A stretch of DNA of 63,971 nucleotides from Clostridia bacterium (GTDB lineage: Bacteria; Bacillota; Clostridia; TANB77; CAG-508). Where the stretch lies: assembly GCA_017939755.1 (NCBI GenBank), contig JAGBAJ010000013.1, forward strand, positions 1 to 63,971, in the 5' to 3' direction. The translations under genes were made by a program, and so were the position numbers. The notes under the pieces are model-generated. The model did no database searches and was not told the origin of the DNA. It saw only the letters and a program-made list of their open reading frames with translations. This document shows positions 1-9,503 of the stretch, one piece after another (the stretch's first letter is position 1; each line of letters begins with the position of its first letter).

Positions 1-1
1 T

Positions 2-2713
2 ATAGCTAGAAAAGAAGCAGAAGCTAAAAAGATTGAGGAACAAAAAAGATTAGAGGAGCAGAAAGCTATAGAAGAGCAAAGAAAATTACAAGAATTAAAA
101 GAAAAAAATGATTTAGAGCAAAAAATTGTAAAGGAGAAAACTGAAAAAACTGAAAATATAAGTATGGAAGCAACTGCAAAAAAAGAAAACAATAAAATGG
201 AAAATAGTTATGATAGTAGAAGAAACTATAATAATACTACAAACAATAACAGATATAACAGCGACAACAGAAATAATGGTGATAGATATAATAATGTAGA
301 TAGAAGAAATAATAGCAGCAATGGAAATAATCGCTACAATAACAATAACAGATATAACAACGGAGACAGAAGAAGTAATAGTGATGGAAGTAATCACTAT
401 AATAACAATAATAATAGATATAATAACGGAGATAGAAGATATAATAATCGAGACGGAAGTCAAAATAATAATTATAGAAATAACAGATATAATAATGATG
501 GTAACAATAGATACAATAATGATGGAAATAATAGATATGGTAATGATAGCAATAGATACAATAACAATAGATATGGAAATAATAATGGATCAAACAGACC
601 TTTGGATGAAAGAGGCATTGATAAAAACATTAAAAATATTATGTCTGTTGAAATTGTTGAGAAAGAATCTCAAAGGGACTATGGAAACAAGTCAATTGAT
701 AAAGCTAAGCAAAGCAAATTTGAAGAAAATAGGGCAAATAATGTTAACAAAAAGGCAACAAAGAATAGAAAGCAAGATAGATTTTCTGAATTTGATGGAG
801 GAAAGCTTAAAGATTTAAAACAAGTTGACAAGTTATCGCATATGTTTGAAGACCAAGATGGCGGAATGCTTGATTATTACGATTTAACTTCTGGTAGAGG
901 AAAGAAAAATAAAAAGAAATCTGCAAAGAATGAGGCAGAAGGAAGAAAACAAAAAATATTTAAATTAACAGATATTACAATACCAGAGAGCATTTCTGTT
1001 AAAGATCTAGCTACAGAATTGAAAAAAACAAGTGGCGAAGTTATTACTAAACTTATGGGATTAGGTATAATGGCTACAATAAATAATGAGTTAGACTTTG
1101 ATACAGCTTTCCTAGTTGCAAGTGAGTTTGGTGTTACAGCAACTAAAAAGAATGTTGTTAACGAAGAAGATATTTTATTTGATGAGTCTGAAGATAGACA
1201 AGAAGATTTACTTCCAAGACCACCAGTTGTCGTTGTTATGGGACACGTAGATCATGGTAAAACCTCACTATTAGATACAATTAGAAAAACTAATGTTATT
1301 GAAGGCGAAGCTGGAGGTATTACACAACATATTGGTGCATATAAGGTTAATGTAAATAATAGAGAAATTACATTCCTAGATACGCCAGGACATGAGGCTT
1401 TTACAAGCATGAGAGCAAGAGGTGCTCAAATTACAGATATTGCAATATTAGTTGTTGCAGCAGATGATGGTGTAATGCCTCAGACAGTAGAGGCTATTAA
1501 CCATGCTAAGGCCGCAGATATTCCAATTATTGTTGCTGTTAACAAAATCGATTTACCAGACGCAAATGTTGATAAAATTAAACAAGATTTAATGCAATAT
1601 GAATTAGTTTCTGAGGAATGGGGCGGAGACACAATATTTGTTCCTATTTCAGCTAAAAAGGGAATTAATATTAGTAATTTATTAGAAATGGTACTATTAG
1701 TTGCCGATATGAAAGAGCTAAAAGCTAATCCAAATAAACAATCAAAAGGTGCTGTTATTGAAGCTAGACTTGATAAATCTAAGGGACCTATTGCTTCAAT
1801 GCTTGTTCAACGTGGTACATTAAATGTTGGGGATACTATTGTTGTTGGTACATCAATTGGTAGAATAAGAGCTATGAAGAACGATAGGGGTCAAACTGTT
1901 AAAGCTGCTGGACCATCAACACCTGTTGAGGTAATGGGATTAACAGAGGTTCCAGAAGCTGGTGATGTATTCTACGAAGTTAAGAATGAAAAAATGGCTA
2001 AACATTTAATCGAGAAGAGAAAACTTCAAGAGCGTGAGAAGTCATTAAGTAATACAAATATAGTAACTCTAAACAACTTGTTCGAAAAAATGGCTAGTGA
2101 AGATTTAAAACAATTAAATTTAATTGTAAAATCTGATGTTCAAGGATCTGCAGAAGCTATCAAACAATCATTAGAAAAATTATCTAATGATGAAGTTAAG
2201 GTTAAGGTTATCCACTCAGTTGCAGGTGCTGTTAATGAATCTGATGTTCAACTTGCAAAAGCAGCAAAAGCTATTATTATTGCATTTAACGTACGTCCTA
2301 TAGGAGCAGCTAAAGAAGTTGCAGAAAAAGAAGGCGTAGAAATAAAACAATACTCAATTATATATAAAGCATTGGAAGATGTTGAAGCAGCTATGAAAGG
2401 ATTATTAGATCCAATATATGAAGAAAAAATTATAGGAAATGCATTGATTAGACAAACATTTAAAGTTTCAAGTATTGGTACAATCGCAGGATGCTTTGTA
2501 ACAGATGGAAAAATTGAGAGAAATGCTGGTGTTAGAGTTATTCGTGATTCTGTGGTTATCCATGAAGGTAAGCTAGTATCATTAAAGAGATTCAAAGATG
2601 ATGTAAAAGAGGTAACAAAAGGATACGAATGTGGATGCCAAATCGAAAATTATAACGATCTTAAAGAAGACGATGTTATTGAGTTTTTTGTTATGGAAGA
2701 GGTTAAAAGATAG
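2..2713 (+). CDS. infB: Translation initiation factor IF-2 (5' end cut by window)
   Basis: GTPase that delivers initiator tRNA to the 30S subunit and promotes 50S joining. The frame is open to the left edge, so the true start lies upstream; about 903 residues are visible. They begin with a Glu/Lys/Gln-rich probable coiled coil (residues 1-50), then an unusual Asn/Tyr/Arg/Asp/Gly-rich tract (about 65-200), an IF2_N module, and the G domain with GHVDHGKT (about residue 414), [12 protein letters not shown] and SAKKG, then the C-terminal domains. The ATG at 164 lies inside the charged stretch and has no ribosome binding site, so it is not the start. rbfA follows 13 bases after the stop, the usual infB-rbfA order. 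Confidence 0.97.
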   Translation: MARKEAEAKKIEEQKRLEEQKAIEEQRKLQELKEKNDLEQKIVKEKTEKTENISMEATAKKENNKMENSYDSRRNYNNTTNNNRYNSDNRNNGDRYNNVDRRNNSSNGNNRYNNNNRYNNGDRRSNSDGSNHYNNNNNRYNNGDRRYNNRDGSQNNNYRNNRYNNDGNNRYNNDGNNRYGNDSNRYNNNRYGNNNGSNRPLDERGIDKNIKNIMSVEIVEKESQRDYGNKSIDKAKQSKFEENRANNVNKKATKNRKQDRFSEFDGGKLKDLKQVDKLSHMFEDQDGGMLDYYDLTSGRGKKNKKKSAKNEAEGRKQKIFKLTDITIPESISVKDLATELKKTSGEVITKLMGLGIMATINNELDFDTAFLVASEFGVTATKKNVVNEEDILFDESEDRQEDLLPRPPVVVVMGHVDHGKTSLLDTIRKTNVIEGEAGGITQHIGAYKVNVNNREITFLDTPGHEAFTSMRARGAQITDIAILVVAADDGVMPQTVEAINHAKAADIPIIVAVNKIDLPDANVDKIKQDLMQYELVSEEWGGDTIFVPISAKKGINISNLLEMVLLVADMKELKANPNKQSKGAVIEARLDKSKGPIASMLVQRGTLNVGDTIVVGTSIGRIRAMKNDRGQTVKAAGPSTPVEVMGLTEVPEAGDVFYEVKNEKMAKHLIEKRKLQEREKSLSNTNIVTLNNLFEKMASEDLKQLNLIVKSDVQGSAEAIKQSLEKLSNDEVKVKVIHSVAGAVNESDVQLAKAAKAIIIAFNVRPIGAAKEVAEKEGVEIKQYSIIYKALEDVEAAMKGLLDPIYEEKIIGNALIRQTFKVSSIGTIAGCFVTDGKIERNAGVRVIRDSVVIHEGKLVSLKRFKDDVKEVTKGYECGCQIENYNDLKEDDVIEFFVMEEVKR

Positions 2714-2726
2714 AAAGGAAGATTTT

Positions 2727-3083
2727 ATGGCCAAAAACGAAACTAGATTAAACAGAATAAATGAAGAGCTAAAAAAAGAAATTAGCAATATATTAACATT
2801 TGAATTAAAAAATCCAAATGTTACTGGTCTATTAAGCGTTACTAGGGCAAAAATAACTCCAGATTTTAAATATGCTAAGATTTATATTAGTGTATTAAAT
2901 TCCAAAGACGTTGAAAAAACAATGCAAGGTCTTAAGGAGTCTGCGGGTTTTATTAGAAGTCAAATTGCTAAAACAATTAATTTAAGAGTAACACCTGAAC
3001 TTTCTTTTGAACTAGACGATTCTATGGAATATGGAATGAGAATTGATAATATTTTAAAAGAAATAAAAGGTGAAAATAAATAA
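2727..3083 (+). CDS. rbfA: Ribosome-binding factor A
   Basis: Small KH-fold protein that binds the 30S subunit and helps mature the 16S rRNA 5' end. 118 residues, normal family length. The N terminus (NETRLNRINEELKKEIS), the central NPxVTGLLSVTRAKITPDFKYAKIYISV block and the C-terminal RVTPELSFELDDSMEYGMRID block are typical of RbfA. The ATG at 2727 is chosen because AAAGGAAG (2714-2721) sits at the right distance; a longer frame starting inside infB has no binding site. Second visible gene of the nusA-type operon. A strong terminator follows, so nrnA may need its own transcript or readthrough. Confidence 0.95.
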   Translation: MAKNETRLNRINEELKKEISNILTFELKNPNVTGLLSVTRAKITPDFKYAKIYISVLNSKDVEKTMQGLKESAGFIRSQIAKTINLRVTPELSFELDDSMEYGMRIDNILKEIKGENK

Positions 3084-3107
3084 TTTATGGTATAATGTAA
3101 ATTAGTT

Positions 3108-3150
3108 AAAGCTGATTCTACAGCGTAAACTTGTGGAATCAGCTTTTGTT
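3108..3150 (+). terminator. Terminator hairpin after rbfA
   Basis: AAAGCTGATTCTACA (3108-3122) pairs with TGTGGAATCAGCTTT (3132-3146), a 15-bp stem with one G-U pair and a 9-base loop, followed by a T-rich run. It separates infB-rbfA from nrnA. Confidence 0.75.
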
Positions 3151-3209
3151 GTTATTAGAAAAGAATATTAGAAATATATTAGACTTTTCTATAAGAAAGG
3201 ATTAAAAAT

Positions 3210-4172
3210 ATGGGAACTTTAGACAAGATTCTAGAAGAAATTAATAATGCAAATTCTATAGTTATTTTGACTCACGAAAATCCAGATGGTGATGCGATAG
3301 GAACGAGTTTAGCATTGTATAATTCATTAAAACTATATGGAAAGAGCAAGGTTGATTTAATAATTCCAGAATGTCCAAAGACATTTATGTTCTTACCAGG
3401 TGCAGAAGAAATAAAGAAAACTTCTGAAATTAATAATTACGATTTGGCTATTGCTATTGATTGTGCTTCATTTGACATGCTTTGTGAAGACAAAGATTAT
3501 TTTGAAAATGCAGAATCAACAACTGTTATTGACCATCATGGAACAAATACAATGTATGGTGATTTTAATTTTGTTAATCCAGATGCACCAGCCTGTGCAG
3601 AAGTTATGATCGTAGCGTTAAACAAGTTTGGAATCCATATAGATAAAAATATTGGAACTTGTTTATTAGTAGGAATTATTACTGATACAGGAGGGTTTAA
3701 ATATCAAGGTGTAACTGCAGAAACATTTGAGTTTGTTGCTAGACTTTTAAATAAAGGTGTCAATGTATCAAATACATATAGAAAAGTTTTGCAGGTAAAG
3801 ACAAGGTCTTCATTTGAATTGTCAAGGGTTGCTGGTGACCGATTAGAGTTTTTCAATGATGGAAAAGTGGCTTTTACATATGTAACACTTGATGACTATG
3901 AAAAATTCGGATGTTCATATGGTGACCATGAAGGTATTGTAGATATTGGAAGAGATATTGAAGGTGTAGAGGTATCAATTTTTGTTAGGGAAATACAAGG
4001 AAAGGGATTAAAGGTATCGCTTAGATCAAACGAAGCTGTGGATGTTGATGAAATAGCATTATTGTATGGTGGTGGTGGACATCAAAAAGCTGCAGGATTT
4101 TCCACAAAAGGTGATATTGAATCAGTAAAAGAAATGATACTTCAGGAGGTTAGACACTATTTATATAATTAA
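3210..4172 (+). CDS. nrnA: DHH/DHHA1 phosphoesterase, NrnA type (nanoRNase/pAp phosphatase)
   Basis: Cytoplasmic phosphoesterase that in this family degrades 2-5 nt RNAs and dephosphorylates 3'-phosphoadenosine 5'-phosphate. 320 residues, normal length. Metal-binding motifs are intact: THENPDGDAIG (H22, D26, D28), an AIDCAS Asp near residue 84, VIDHHGTN near 106, and a later TDTGGFKYQ. The DHHA1 domain ends in GGGGHQKAAGF. The start has AAAGGA just upstream. It lies between rbfA and truB, the usual position in Firmicutes. The substrate preference (nanoRNA, pAp or cyclic dinucleotide breakdown) cannot be read from the sequence. Confidence 0.92.
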   Translation: MGTLDKILEEINNANSIVILTHENPDGDAIGTSLALYNSLKLYGKSKVDLIIPECPKTFMFLPGAEEIKKTSEINNYDLAIAIDCASFDMLCEDKDYFENAESTTVIDHHGTNTMYGDFNFVNPDAPACAEVMIVALNKFGIHIDKNIGTCLLVGIITDTGGFKYQGVTAETFEFVARLLNKGVNVSNTYRKVLQVKTRSSFELSRVAGDRLEFFNDGKVAFTYVTLDDYEKFGCSYGDHEGIVDIGRDIEGVEVSIFVREIQGKGLKVSLRSNEAVDVDEIALLYGGGGHQKAAGFSTKGDIESVKEMILQEVRHYLYN

Positions 4173-4243
4173 GGGTTACTATTTAATAGTTTATCTAGAA
4201 ATAGATTTGTAATATTAAATATATACAATTAAGGAGGATTTTT

Positions 4244-5116
4244 TTGGAAGGAATTATAATTGTAAATAAATCCAAAGGGTGTACGTCGAATGATGTTGTA
4301 AACAAAGTAAAACATATACTGAAATGTAAAGTGGGTCATACAGGGACATTAGATCCTAATGCGACAGGAGTTTTGCCGTTATTATTAGGTAAAGGAACTA
4401 AATTTTCAAAATATTTAATAAATCATGATAAGAAATATTGTGCAACATTGCAATTAGGAGTAAAAACGACTACAGCTGATATAGAAGGCAAAATAATCGA
4501 AGAGCAAAATGTGGATGGTTCAATTTATAACGAATTAAATATCCAGAAAGCGCTAAAAAAATTCATTGGAAAAAATATTCAGACTCCACCAATATATTCA
4601 GCAATAAAGATTAATGGAAAGAAGCTGTATGAATATGCAAGAAAAGGTGAAGATGTAGAAATTCCAGTAAGAGAAATAGAAATTTACAACATTGATTTGA
4701 TTTCGATTGATAAGGAAACAAACCAAATTGTTTTTGAAGTTGAATGCTCAAAAGGTACATATATAAGAGCTCTTTGTGAAGATATAGCAAGTTCTCTTGG
4801 AACAATTGGATTTATGAAAGAACTTAATAGATTAGTAGTTGGTAGTTTCAAAATAGAAGATTCAGTAAGTACTGAAGAAATAGAGCAGTATAAAGATGAT
4901 AAAAATTGGTTACGAAATCATATAATAACATTAGAAAGATTATTAATCGATTCACAAGAAATTAATATAGGAAATGAAAAAATTGATAAATATCTCAATG
5001 GCGTAAATATTTCTGTAAATGTCTCTGATGGTATATATAGGATATATAATAATGGTACATTTATTGGAAGCGGATTTGTAAAAAATAATTTCCTAAAAAG
5101 AGACATTGTGTTATAA
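4244..5116 (+). CDS. truB: tRNA pseudouridine-55 synthase TruB
   Basis: Makes pseudouridine 55 in the T loop of tRNAs. 290 residues. The catalytic motif GHTGTLDPNATGVLPL places the nucleophilic Asp at residue 37; the KxxKxYCATLQLG, PPIYSAIKINGKKLYEYARKG and CSKGTYIRALCEDI blocks follow as in the family. The start codon is TTG: AAGGAGGA (4231-4238) lies 5 bases before it and no ATG is placed as well. In many Firmicutes ribF follows; here the next gene is an exported DUF3298-like protein. Confidence 0.95.
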   Translation: MEGIIIVNKSKGCTSNDVVNKVKHILKCKVGHTGTLDPNATGVLPLLLGKGTKFSKYLINHDKKYCATLQLGVKTTTADIEGKIIEEQNVDGSIYNELNIQKALKKFIGKNIQTPPIYSAIKINGKKLYEYARKGEDVEIPVREIEIYNIDLISIDKETNQIVFEVECSKGTYIRALCEDIASSLGTIGFMKELNRLVVGSFKIEDSVSTEEIEQYKDDKNWLRNHIITLERLLIDSQEINIGNEKIDKYLNGVNISVNVSDGIYRIYNNGTFIGSGFVKNNFLKRDIVL

Positions 5117-5137
5117 TTATTATATAGGAGATTGCGT

Positions 5138-6013
5138 ATGAAGAAATATGATAAGAAAAAAGTAATTTTTGTGGGAATAATTATCGCATGCATAATAATC
5201 ATACTGTATATTTTTAGTTTAAAGTCAGGTAAAAAGAAAAACAATAATAGTGTTTCAAATACCAATTTTATTCCTCAACAAAACAATTCAAGTGAACAAA
5301 ATATATATGACAATGATTTTAGCGAGAGCGATGACCCATTTGAAATTAAGTATGAAACTAAGACTATAAGAAATTTGGAAAACGGAAAAGCAAAGTTTGT
5401 ATGTACAGAAAATTTTCCTAAGATAGAGGGGTTAGATGATGAGGTTGCAAAAAAAATAGAGAGCCATTTATCAAAATTATCTAATGATGTATGGAAAGAT
5501 ATAAATGAGAGCACGCCTGACAATGAGATAAACGAGTTACTAAAATATAGAGCAGAAAATGGTAATGATAGCCAAATTGGATTTACATTATCATATAATG
5601 TTGAGCTAAGAAATAAAAGAATAATAACTTTTGTTTATAATTTAAAAGGTGGACTTGGTGGTGCTGCGTGGGATAAAAGCAGTGGTGTAAGTTTTAATAG
5701 AGAAACAGGGGAAGTAATTAATGTACGTGATGTAGTGATATCTAGTGAAGATTACATCAAAGCTTGTAAAAATTACATATTTGAAAAATTAAAAAAGAAT
5801 GAGAGCTCTCTACCACTAAAATCTGGAGCGCAGAGCATTATAAATAAGGAGCTAGAAAGTATGTCTGGATATTTTACTAGCAATGGAATTATGTGTATAG
5901 AAATTCCTTTATATGAAATTATTGATGGTAACGTAAATGGCGAATTTAAATGTGAAGTGCCATATAGTTTAATTAAAAACTATGTATATAGTAATTACGT
6001 ATCTTTATCCTAG
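5138..6013 (+). CDS. Membrane-anchored DUF4163/DUF3298-like protein
   Basis: 291 residues. A lysine-rich N terminus is followed by one membrane segment (about residues 8-27), a short polar linker rich in Asn and Gln, and an extracytoplasmic domain. The block FVYNLKGGLGGAAWDKSSG and the following FNRETGEVINVRDV resemble the DUF3298 domain found in RsiV-type anti-sigma factors and PdaC-type deacetylases, with a DUF4163-like part before it. No catalytic polysaccharide deacetylase domain is present, so a binding or sensor role is possible. ATG 5138 is chosen because GGAG (5127-5130) is 7 bases upstream; the in-frame TTG at 5132 is too close. Confidence 0.65.
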   Translation: MKKYDKKKVIFVGIIIACIIIILYIFSLKSGKKKNNNSVSNTNFIPQQNNSSEQNIYDNDFSESDDPFEIKYETKTIRNLENGKAKFVCTENFPKIEGLDDEVAKKIESHLSKLSNDVWKDINESTPDNEINELLKYRAENGNDSQIGFTLSYNVELRNKRIITFVYNLKGGLGGAAWDKSSGVSFNRETGEVINVRDVVISSEDYIKACKNYIFEKLKKNESSLPLKSGAQSIINKELESMSGYFTSNGIMCIEIPLYEIIDGNVNGEFKCEVPYSLIKNYVYSNYVSLS

Positions 6014-6049
6014 GTTTTCTTATTATGCAAATAATTTTATTAAATAATT

Positions 6050-6090
6050 AAGAGGTTAAAATCAAATACGATTGAAGCCTCTTTTTATTT
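6050..6090 (+). terminator. Terminator after the DUF3298-like gene
   Basis: AAGAGG and GCCTCTT form the base of an imperfect hairpin extended by AAATC/GATT, followed by CTTTTTATTTT. It ends the truB operon before the pth promoter. Confidence 0.65.
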
Positions 6091-6149
6091 TATACTATTA
6101 AATGGTAACAAATAATAATTTTTTATCCTGAATATAAAAAACGATTATA

Positions 6150-6178
6150 TTGAATATTGAAGGAAAATATGCTATAAT
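6150..6178 (+). promoter_or_regulatory. SigA-type extended -10 promoter for pth
   Basis: TTGAAT (6150-6155), a 17-bp spacer and TATAAT (6173-6178) preceded by TGC, giving an extended -10. It lies 33 bp before the pth start. Confidence 0.75.
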
Positions 6179-6210
6179 TTGTAAGTATTTACGTAGATTA
6201 GGAGGTTTTT

Positions 6211-6771
6211 ATGTATCTAATTGTTGGTCTAGGAAACCCAGAGGCAGAATATGCAAGAACAAGACATAATATGGGGGTTGATGTAATAAATGAAATTGCA
6301 GATAAATATAAAATTGCAATTTCTAGAGAAAAGTTTAATGGCTTGTATGGGTCTGGAGAAATTGAAGGAGAAAAAGTTATTCTTCTTAAACCACAAACAT
6401 ATATGAATTTAAGTGGTGATAGCGTAATTGAATTTGTTAATTTTTATAAAATAGATTTAGCAAATGTAATTGTAATTTGCGATGATATAGATACTGAACC
6501 TGGAAAAATTAGAATTCGTAGAAAAGGCGGACCAGGAACTCATAATGGAATGAAATCTGTAGTTGGTAGATTGAATTCAGAGAATTTTCCTCGAATTAGA
6601 GTTGGTATAGGTAATCCTAAATTTAAAAATGATTTAATAAATTTTGTTTTAGAGAACATAAAGGATGAAGATTACGATATTTTAAAAGACGGAATAAAAA
6701 AAGCGTCTAGTGCGGTTGCTTCAATAATACAAGATGGAATTGATAATGCAATGAATAAATATAATGCCTAA
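6211..6771 (+). CDS. pth: Peptidyl-tRNA hydrolase
   Basis: Recycles tRNA by cleaving peptidyl-tRNA dropped from stalled ribosomes; cytoplasmic. 186 residues, full family length. VGLGNPEAEYARTRHNMG carries the substrate Asn9 and the catalytic His19; PQTYMNLSGDSV and CDDIDTEPGKIRIRRKGGPGTHNGMKS supply the other conserved residues (Asn near 67, Asp near 92, His/Asn near 112). TAGGAGG precedes the ATG. It has its own promoter and is followed closely by the RNase G/E-type gene. Confidence 0.97.
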   Translation: MYLIVGLGNPEAEYARTRHNMGVDVINEIADKYKIAISREKFNGLYGSGEIEGEKVILLKPQTYMNLSGDSVIEFVNFYKIDLANVIVICDDIDTEPGKIRIRRKGGPGTHNGMKSVVGRLNSENFPRIRVGIGNPKFKNDLINFVLENIKDEDYDILKDGIKKASSAVASIIQDGIDNAMNKYNA

Positions 6772-6849
6772 AAGCGATATATATAAGAAAATTGTTACTC
6801 AATTCCTATGATATAAAGAGCTTCGTTAGACATTGCACATGGAGGTAAA

Positions 6850-8031
6850 ATGAAAGAGATTATAATTAATAATGATAATCAAAAAAGCAATATAGTTGTT
6901 CTGGAAGACGGAAAAGTAGTAGAGCATTATAAGGAACTTTTTAATAATAAAACTATTGAAGGAAATATATATTTGGGAAAAGTAGTAAGTGTTCTTCCTG
7001 GAATGCAGGCAGCTTTTGTAGATATAGGAGAAGAGAAGAATGCATTTTTACATATTAAGGACGTATTACCAAAAGTAAGTGAAATAACTGGAAATAAAAA
7101 CGAAAAGCTAAGCAATAATGATATAAAAAAATATGTTAGAGTTGGAATGCCAATTATGGTTCAGATTAAGAAGGACAAGATTGAAACTAAAGGGGCTAGA
7201 GTATCAACAAATATTAATATTCCAGGAAAATATGTTGCTCTTGTTCCAAATTCTAACTTTGTTACTGTATCAAGTAAAATTGAAGATGAAGCAGAGAGTA
7301 ATAGACTAAAAAAGATTATCAAAGAGCACGTTCAAGAGCAATATGGTTTTATATTTAGAACAGCTGCTTTTGGAAAATCAGAAAAAGAAATAATAAATGA
7401 AATTGAAGAGCTAGATAAGTTATATAAAGAAATTGCCAATAAAGCAAAAAAATTAATAGATGAATGTAGTTTTCCTGCAAAGGTATTTGAAATTGGTGGT
7501 ATAACAAATAAAATAATAATGGGCTTGGCGGAATATACCGAAAAGATTGATGTAAATGATCAAGATGTCTATAAATTTATAATAAACAAATATCCAGAGA
7601 TAAGTAAAAAGATTACATTGCACGAAAAAAATGAAGAGATTTTTTCTGATGATATTTTGGCACAAATCGAAAAATTAGAGAGCAGAAAAATCTGGTTAAA
7701 ATGTGGGGGTTTTATTACAATAGATAGAACCGAAGCTCTAACTGCAATTGATGTTAATACTGGAAAATATACAGGAAAAGATAGTTTAGAGCAAACTATA
7801 CTTAAGGTAAATGAAGAAGCATCCATCGAAATTGCAAAGCAATTAAGAGCTAGAGATATAGGTGGAATTATTATTATTGATTATATAGACATGGAAGAAG
7901 AAGAAAGTGAAAAAATAATAGTAGAGCTACTTGAAAAAGAGCTTAAAAAAGATAGAGCAAAAACTCAAGTAGTTGGATTTACAAAGTTGCATTTATTAGA
8001 AATGACAAGAAAGCACTTATATACAAATTAA
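6850..8031 (+). CDS. rng: Rne/Rng family ribonuclease, short form
   Basis: Endoribonuclease of the RNase G/E family, expected to act in mRNA turnover and rRNA processing. 393 residues. The S1-like part is at the N terminus (GNIYLGKVVSVLPGMQAAFVDIG), and the catalytic DNase I-like part has AIDVNTGKYTGK and DIGGIIIIDYIDME, giving the two metal-binding Asp residues. The protein stops just after LHLLEMTRKHLYTN and so lacks the zinc-link cysteines (CPxC type) and small domain found C-terminal in E. coli RNase E/G. GGAGG precedes the ATG. The short form looks complete, not frameshifted. Confidence 0.88.
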   Translation: MKEIIINNDNQKSNIVVLEDGKVVEHYKELFNNKTIEGNIYLGKVVSVLPGMQAAFVDIGEEKNAFLHIKDVLPKVSEITGNKNEKLSNNDIKKYVRVGMPIMVQIKKDKIETKGARVSTNINIPGKYVALVPNSNFVTVSSKIEDEAESNRLKKIIKEHVQEQYGFIFRTAAFGKSEKEIINEIEELDKLYKEIANKAKKLIDECSFPAKVFEIGGITNKIIMGLAEYTEKIDVNDQDVYKFIINKYPEISKKITLHEKNEEIFSDDILAQIEKLESRKIWLKCGGFITIDRTEALTAIDVNTGKYTGKDSLEQTILKVNEEASIEIAKQLRARDIGGIIIIDYIDMEEEESEKIIVELLEKELKKDRAKTQVVGFTKLHLLEMTRKHLYTN

Positions 8032-8096
8032 GTTTAATATTATTCGCAAAATAGATGCATTTATAATTAGAGCAAATAAGAAAGAGGTTAAATTTT

Positions 8097-9422
8097 ATGA
8101 TGAATGTAGGATTCGTTTCATTAGGATGTAGCAAAAATCTTATGGATACTGAAAGAACAATTGGATTATTTAAAAATAACAAATTTAATATTGTAAATAG
8201 CCCATCAAAGGCTGACATTATTGTAGTTAATACATGTGGTTTTATTGAATCTGCAAAAGAAGAGGCAATAAACACTATATTGGAAATGGCAGAATACAAA
8301 AGTAACAAATGTAAATATCTTATTGTAATGGGATGTTTGGTAGAAAGATATAAAGAGGATCTAGAAAAAGCTTTACCAGAAGTTGATTTGTTTATAAAAT
8401 TTAGTGAGTATGATACTATATGGAGTCAAATAGAAGCGGTTGTTGGTAAATCAGAAGAGCAAAATCAAAAAAATCTAGATTTTATGGAGAGAGTTGTTAC
8501 AACTGGAGAAAACTATGCGTTTTTAAGAATTGGAGAAGGCTGTGATAATAATTGTACATATTGTGCTATTCCATATATACGTGGTAAATACATAAGCAGA
8601 AAAATAGAAGATATTTTGGAAGAAGCAAAAATGTTAGCAAAATCTGGAATAAAGGAGCTTATTGTTATTGCTCAAGATACAACAAAATATGGAATTGATA
8701 TTTATGGTGAATCAAAACTTGCAGTGCTATTAGAAGAGCTTTGTAAAATTGAAGGAATTAAATGGATAAGATTTTTATATTCGTATCCAGAGACAATAAC
8801 GGATGAGTTGTTAGAAGTTGTTAAAAATAATGAGAAAATATGCAATTATTTTGATATTCCAATTCAACATATTGCCGACAAAGTATTAAAGCGTATGAAC
8901 AGGCATAGTGATGGTAAAAGCATTAAAGCTGTTATATCAAAAATTAGGAAGGAAATACCAGATGTTGTTATAAGAACAACTGTAATGGTTGGATTTCCAG
9001 GAGAAACACAGGAGAATTTTGATGAGCTATACGAATTTATAAAAGATGCAAAATTTGATAAATTAGGAGCTTTTACATATTCTAAAGAAGATGGAACACC
9101 AGCTGCAAGAATAAAAGAGCAAATACATCCTATGACTAAAAAGAGCAGGTATAATAAGATTATGAAACTTCAGGCTGAAATTAGTGAAGAAGCTGCTCGT
9201 AGACACATTGGAAGGGAAGTTGAGGTTCTATTAGAAGAGCGTAGTTTCGACGGAAAGTATTATATTGCAAGAAGTTATATGGAAGTTCCTGATATTGATG
9301 GAGTTATTTTTGTTAAGTGCGATGAAGAAAATAAAGAAGGTCAATTTGTAAAAGTTAAAATAACAGATGTCCAAGGCTATGATTTCATTGCTGTTTTTGG
9401 AGACTGCTTCAAAAAACATTAA
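8097..9422 (+). CDS. rimO: Ribosomal protein S12 methylthiotransferase RimO
   Basis: Radical SAM enzyme that adds a methylthio group to an Asp of ribosomal protein S12. 441 residues. The N-terminal UPF0004 domain has the three cluster cysteines (LGCSKN, NTCGFI, GCLVERY), the radical SAM motif is GCDNNCTYCAIPYIRGKY, and a TRAM domain ends the protein. RSR in KYISRKIEDI is the usual RimO/MiaB signature; GAFTYSKEDGTPAA fits RimO better than MiaB. The first of two adjacent ATGs is used because of the AAAGAGG spacing. Confidence 0.93.
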   Translation: MMNVGFVSLGCSKNLMDTERTIGLFKNNKFNIVNSPSKADIIVVNTCGFIESAKEEAINTILEMAEYKSNKCKYLIVMGCLVERYKEDLEKALPEVDLFIKFSEYDTIWSQIEAVVGKSEEQNQKNLDFMERVVTTGENYAFLRIGEGCDNNCTYCAIPYIRGKYISRKIEDILEEAKMLAKSGIKELIVIAQDTTKYGIDIYGESKLAVLLEELCKIEGIKWIRFLYSYPETITDELLEVVKNNEKICNYFDIPIQHIADKVLKRMNRHSDGKSIKAVISKIRKEIPDVVIRTTVMVGFPGETQENFDELYEFIKDAKFDKLGAFTYSKEDGTPAARIKEQIHPMTKKSRYNKIMKLQAEISEEAARRHIGREVEVLLEERSFDGKYYIARSYMEVPDIDGVIFVKCDEENKEGQFVKVKITDVQGYDFIAVFGDCFKKH

Positions 9423-9447
9423 ATAAAGAGAATATTAAAATAAAATG

Positions 9448-9497
9448 TTTTTAGGGACTACTTTCAAAAGATGTTTTTTGAAAGTAGTCCCTAAAAA
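9448..9497. terminator. Perfect bidirectional terminator between rimO and the lon-like gene
   Basis: A 22-bp perfect inverted repeat, 9448-9469 and 9476-9497, with a 6-base loop, T-runs outside both arms and a core AGGGACTACTTTC. It separates two convergent genes and can stop transcription from both sides. Confidence 0.9.
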
Positions 9498-9503
9498 CAG
9501 CAT

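Noticed and set aside
113..818. Long minus- and plus-strand open frames rich in Ile, Ser, Tyr or Thr over the infB N terminus
   Set aside because: They are shadows of the Asn/Tyr/Arg-rich repeats of IF-2; no start signals, and infB is clearly the coding frame.
3085..3100. TATAAT at 3091-3096 after rbfA as a promoter for nrnA
   Set aside because: No -35 at a suitable distance, and the start would run straight into the terminator hairpin.
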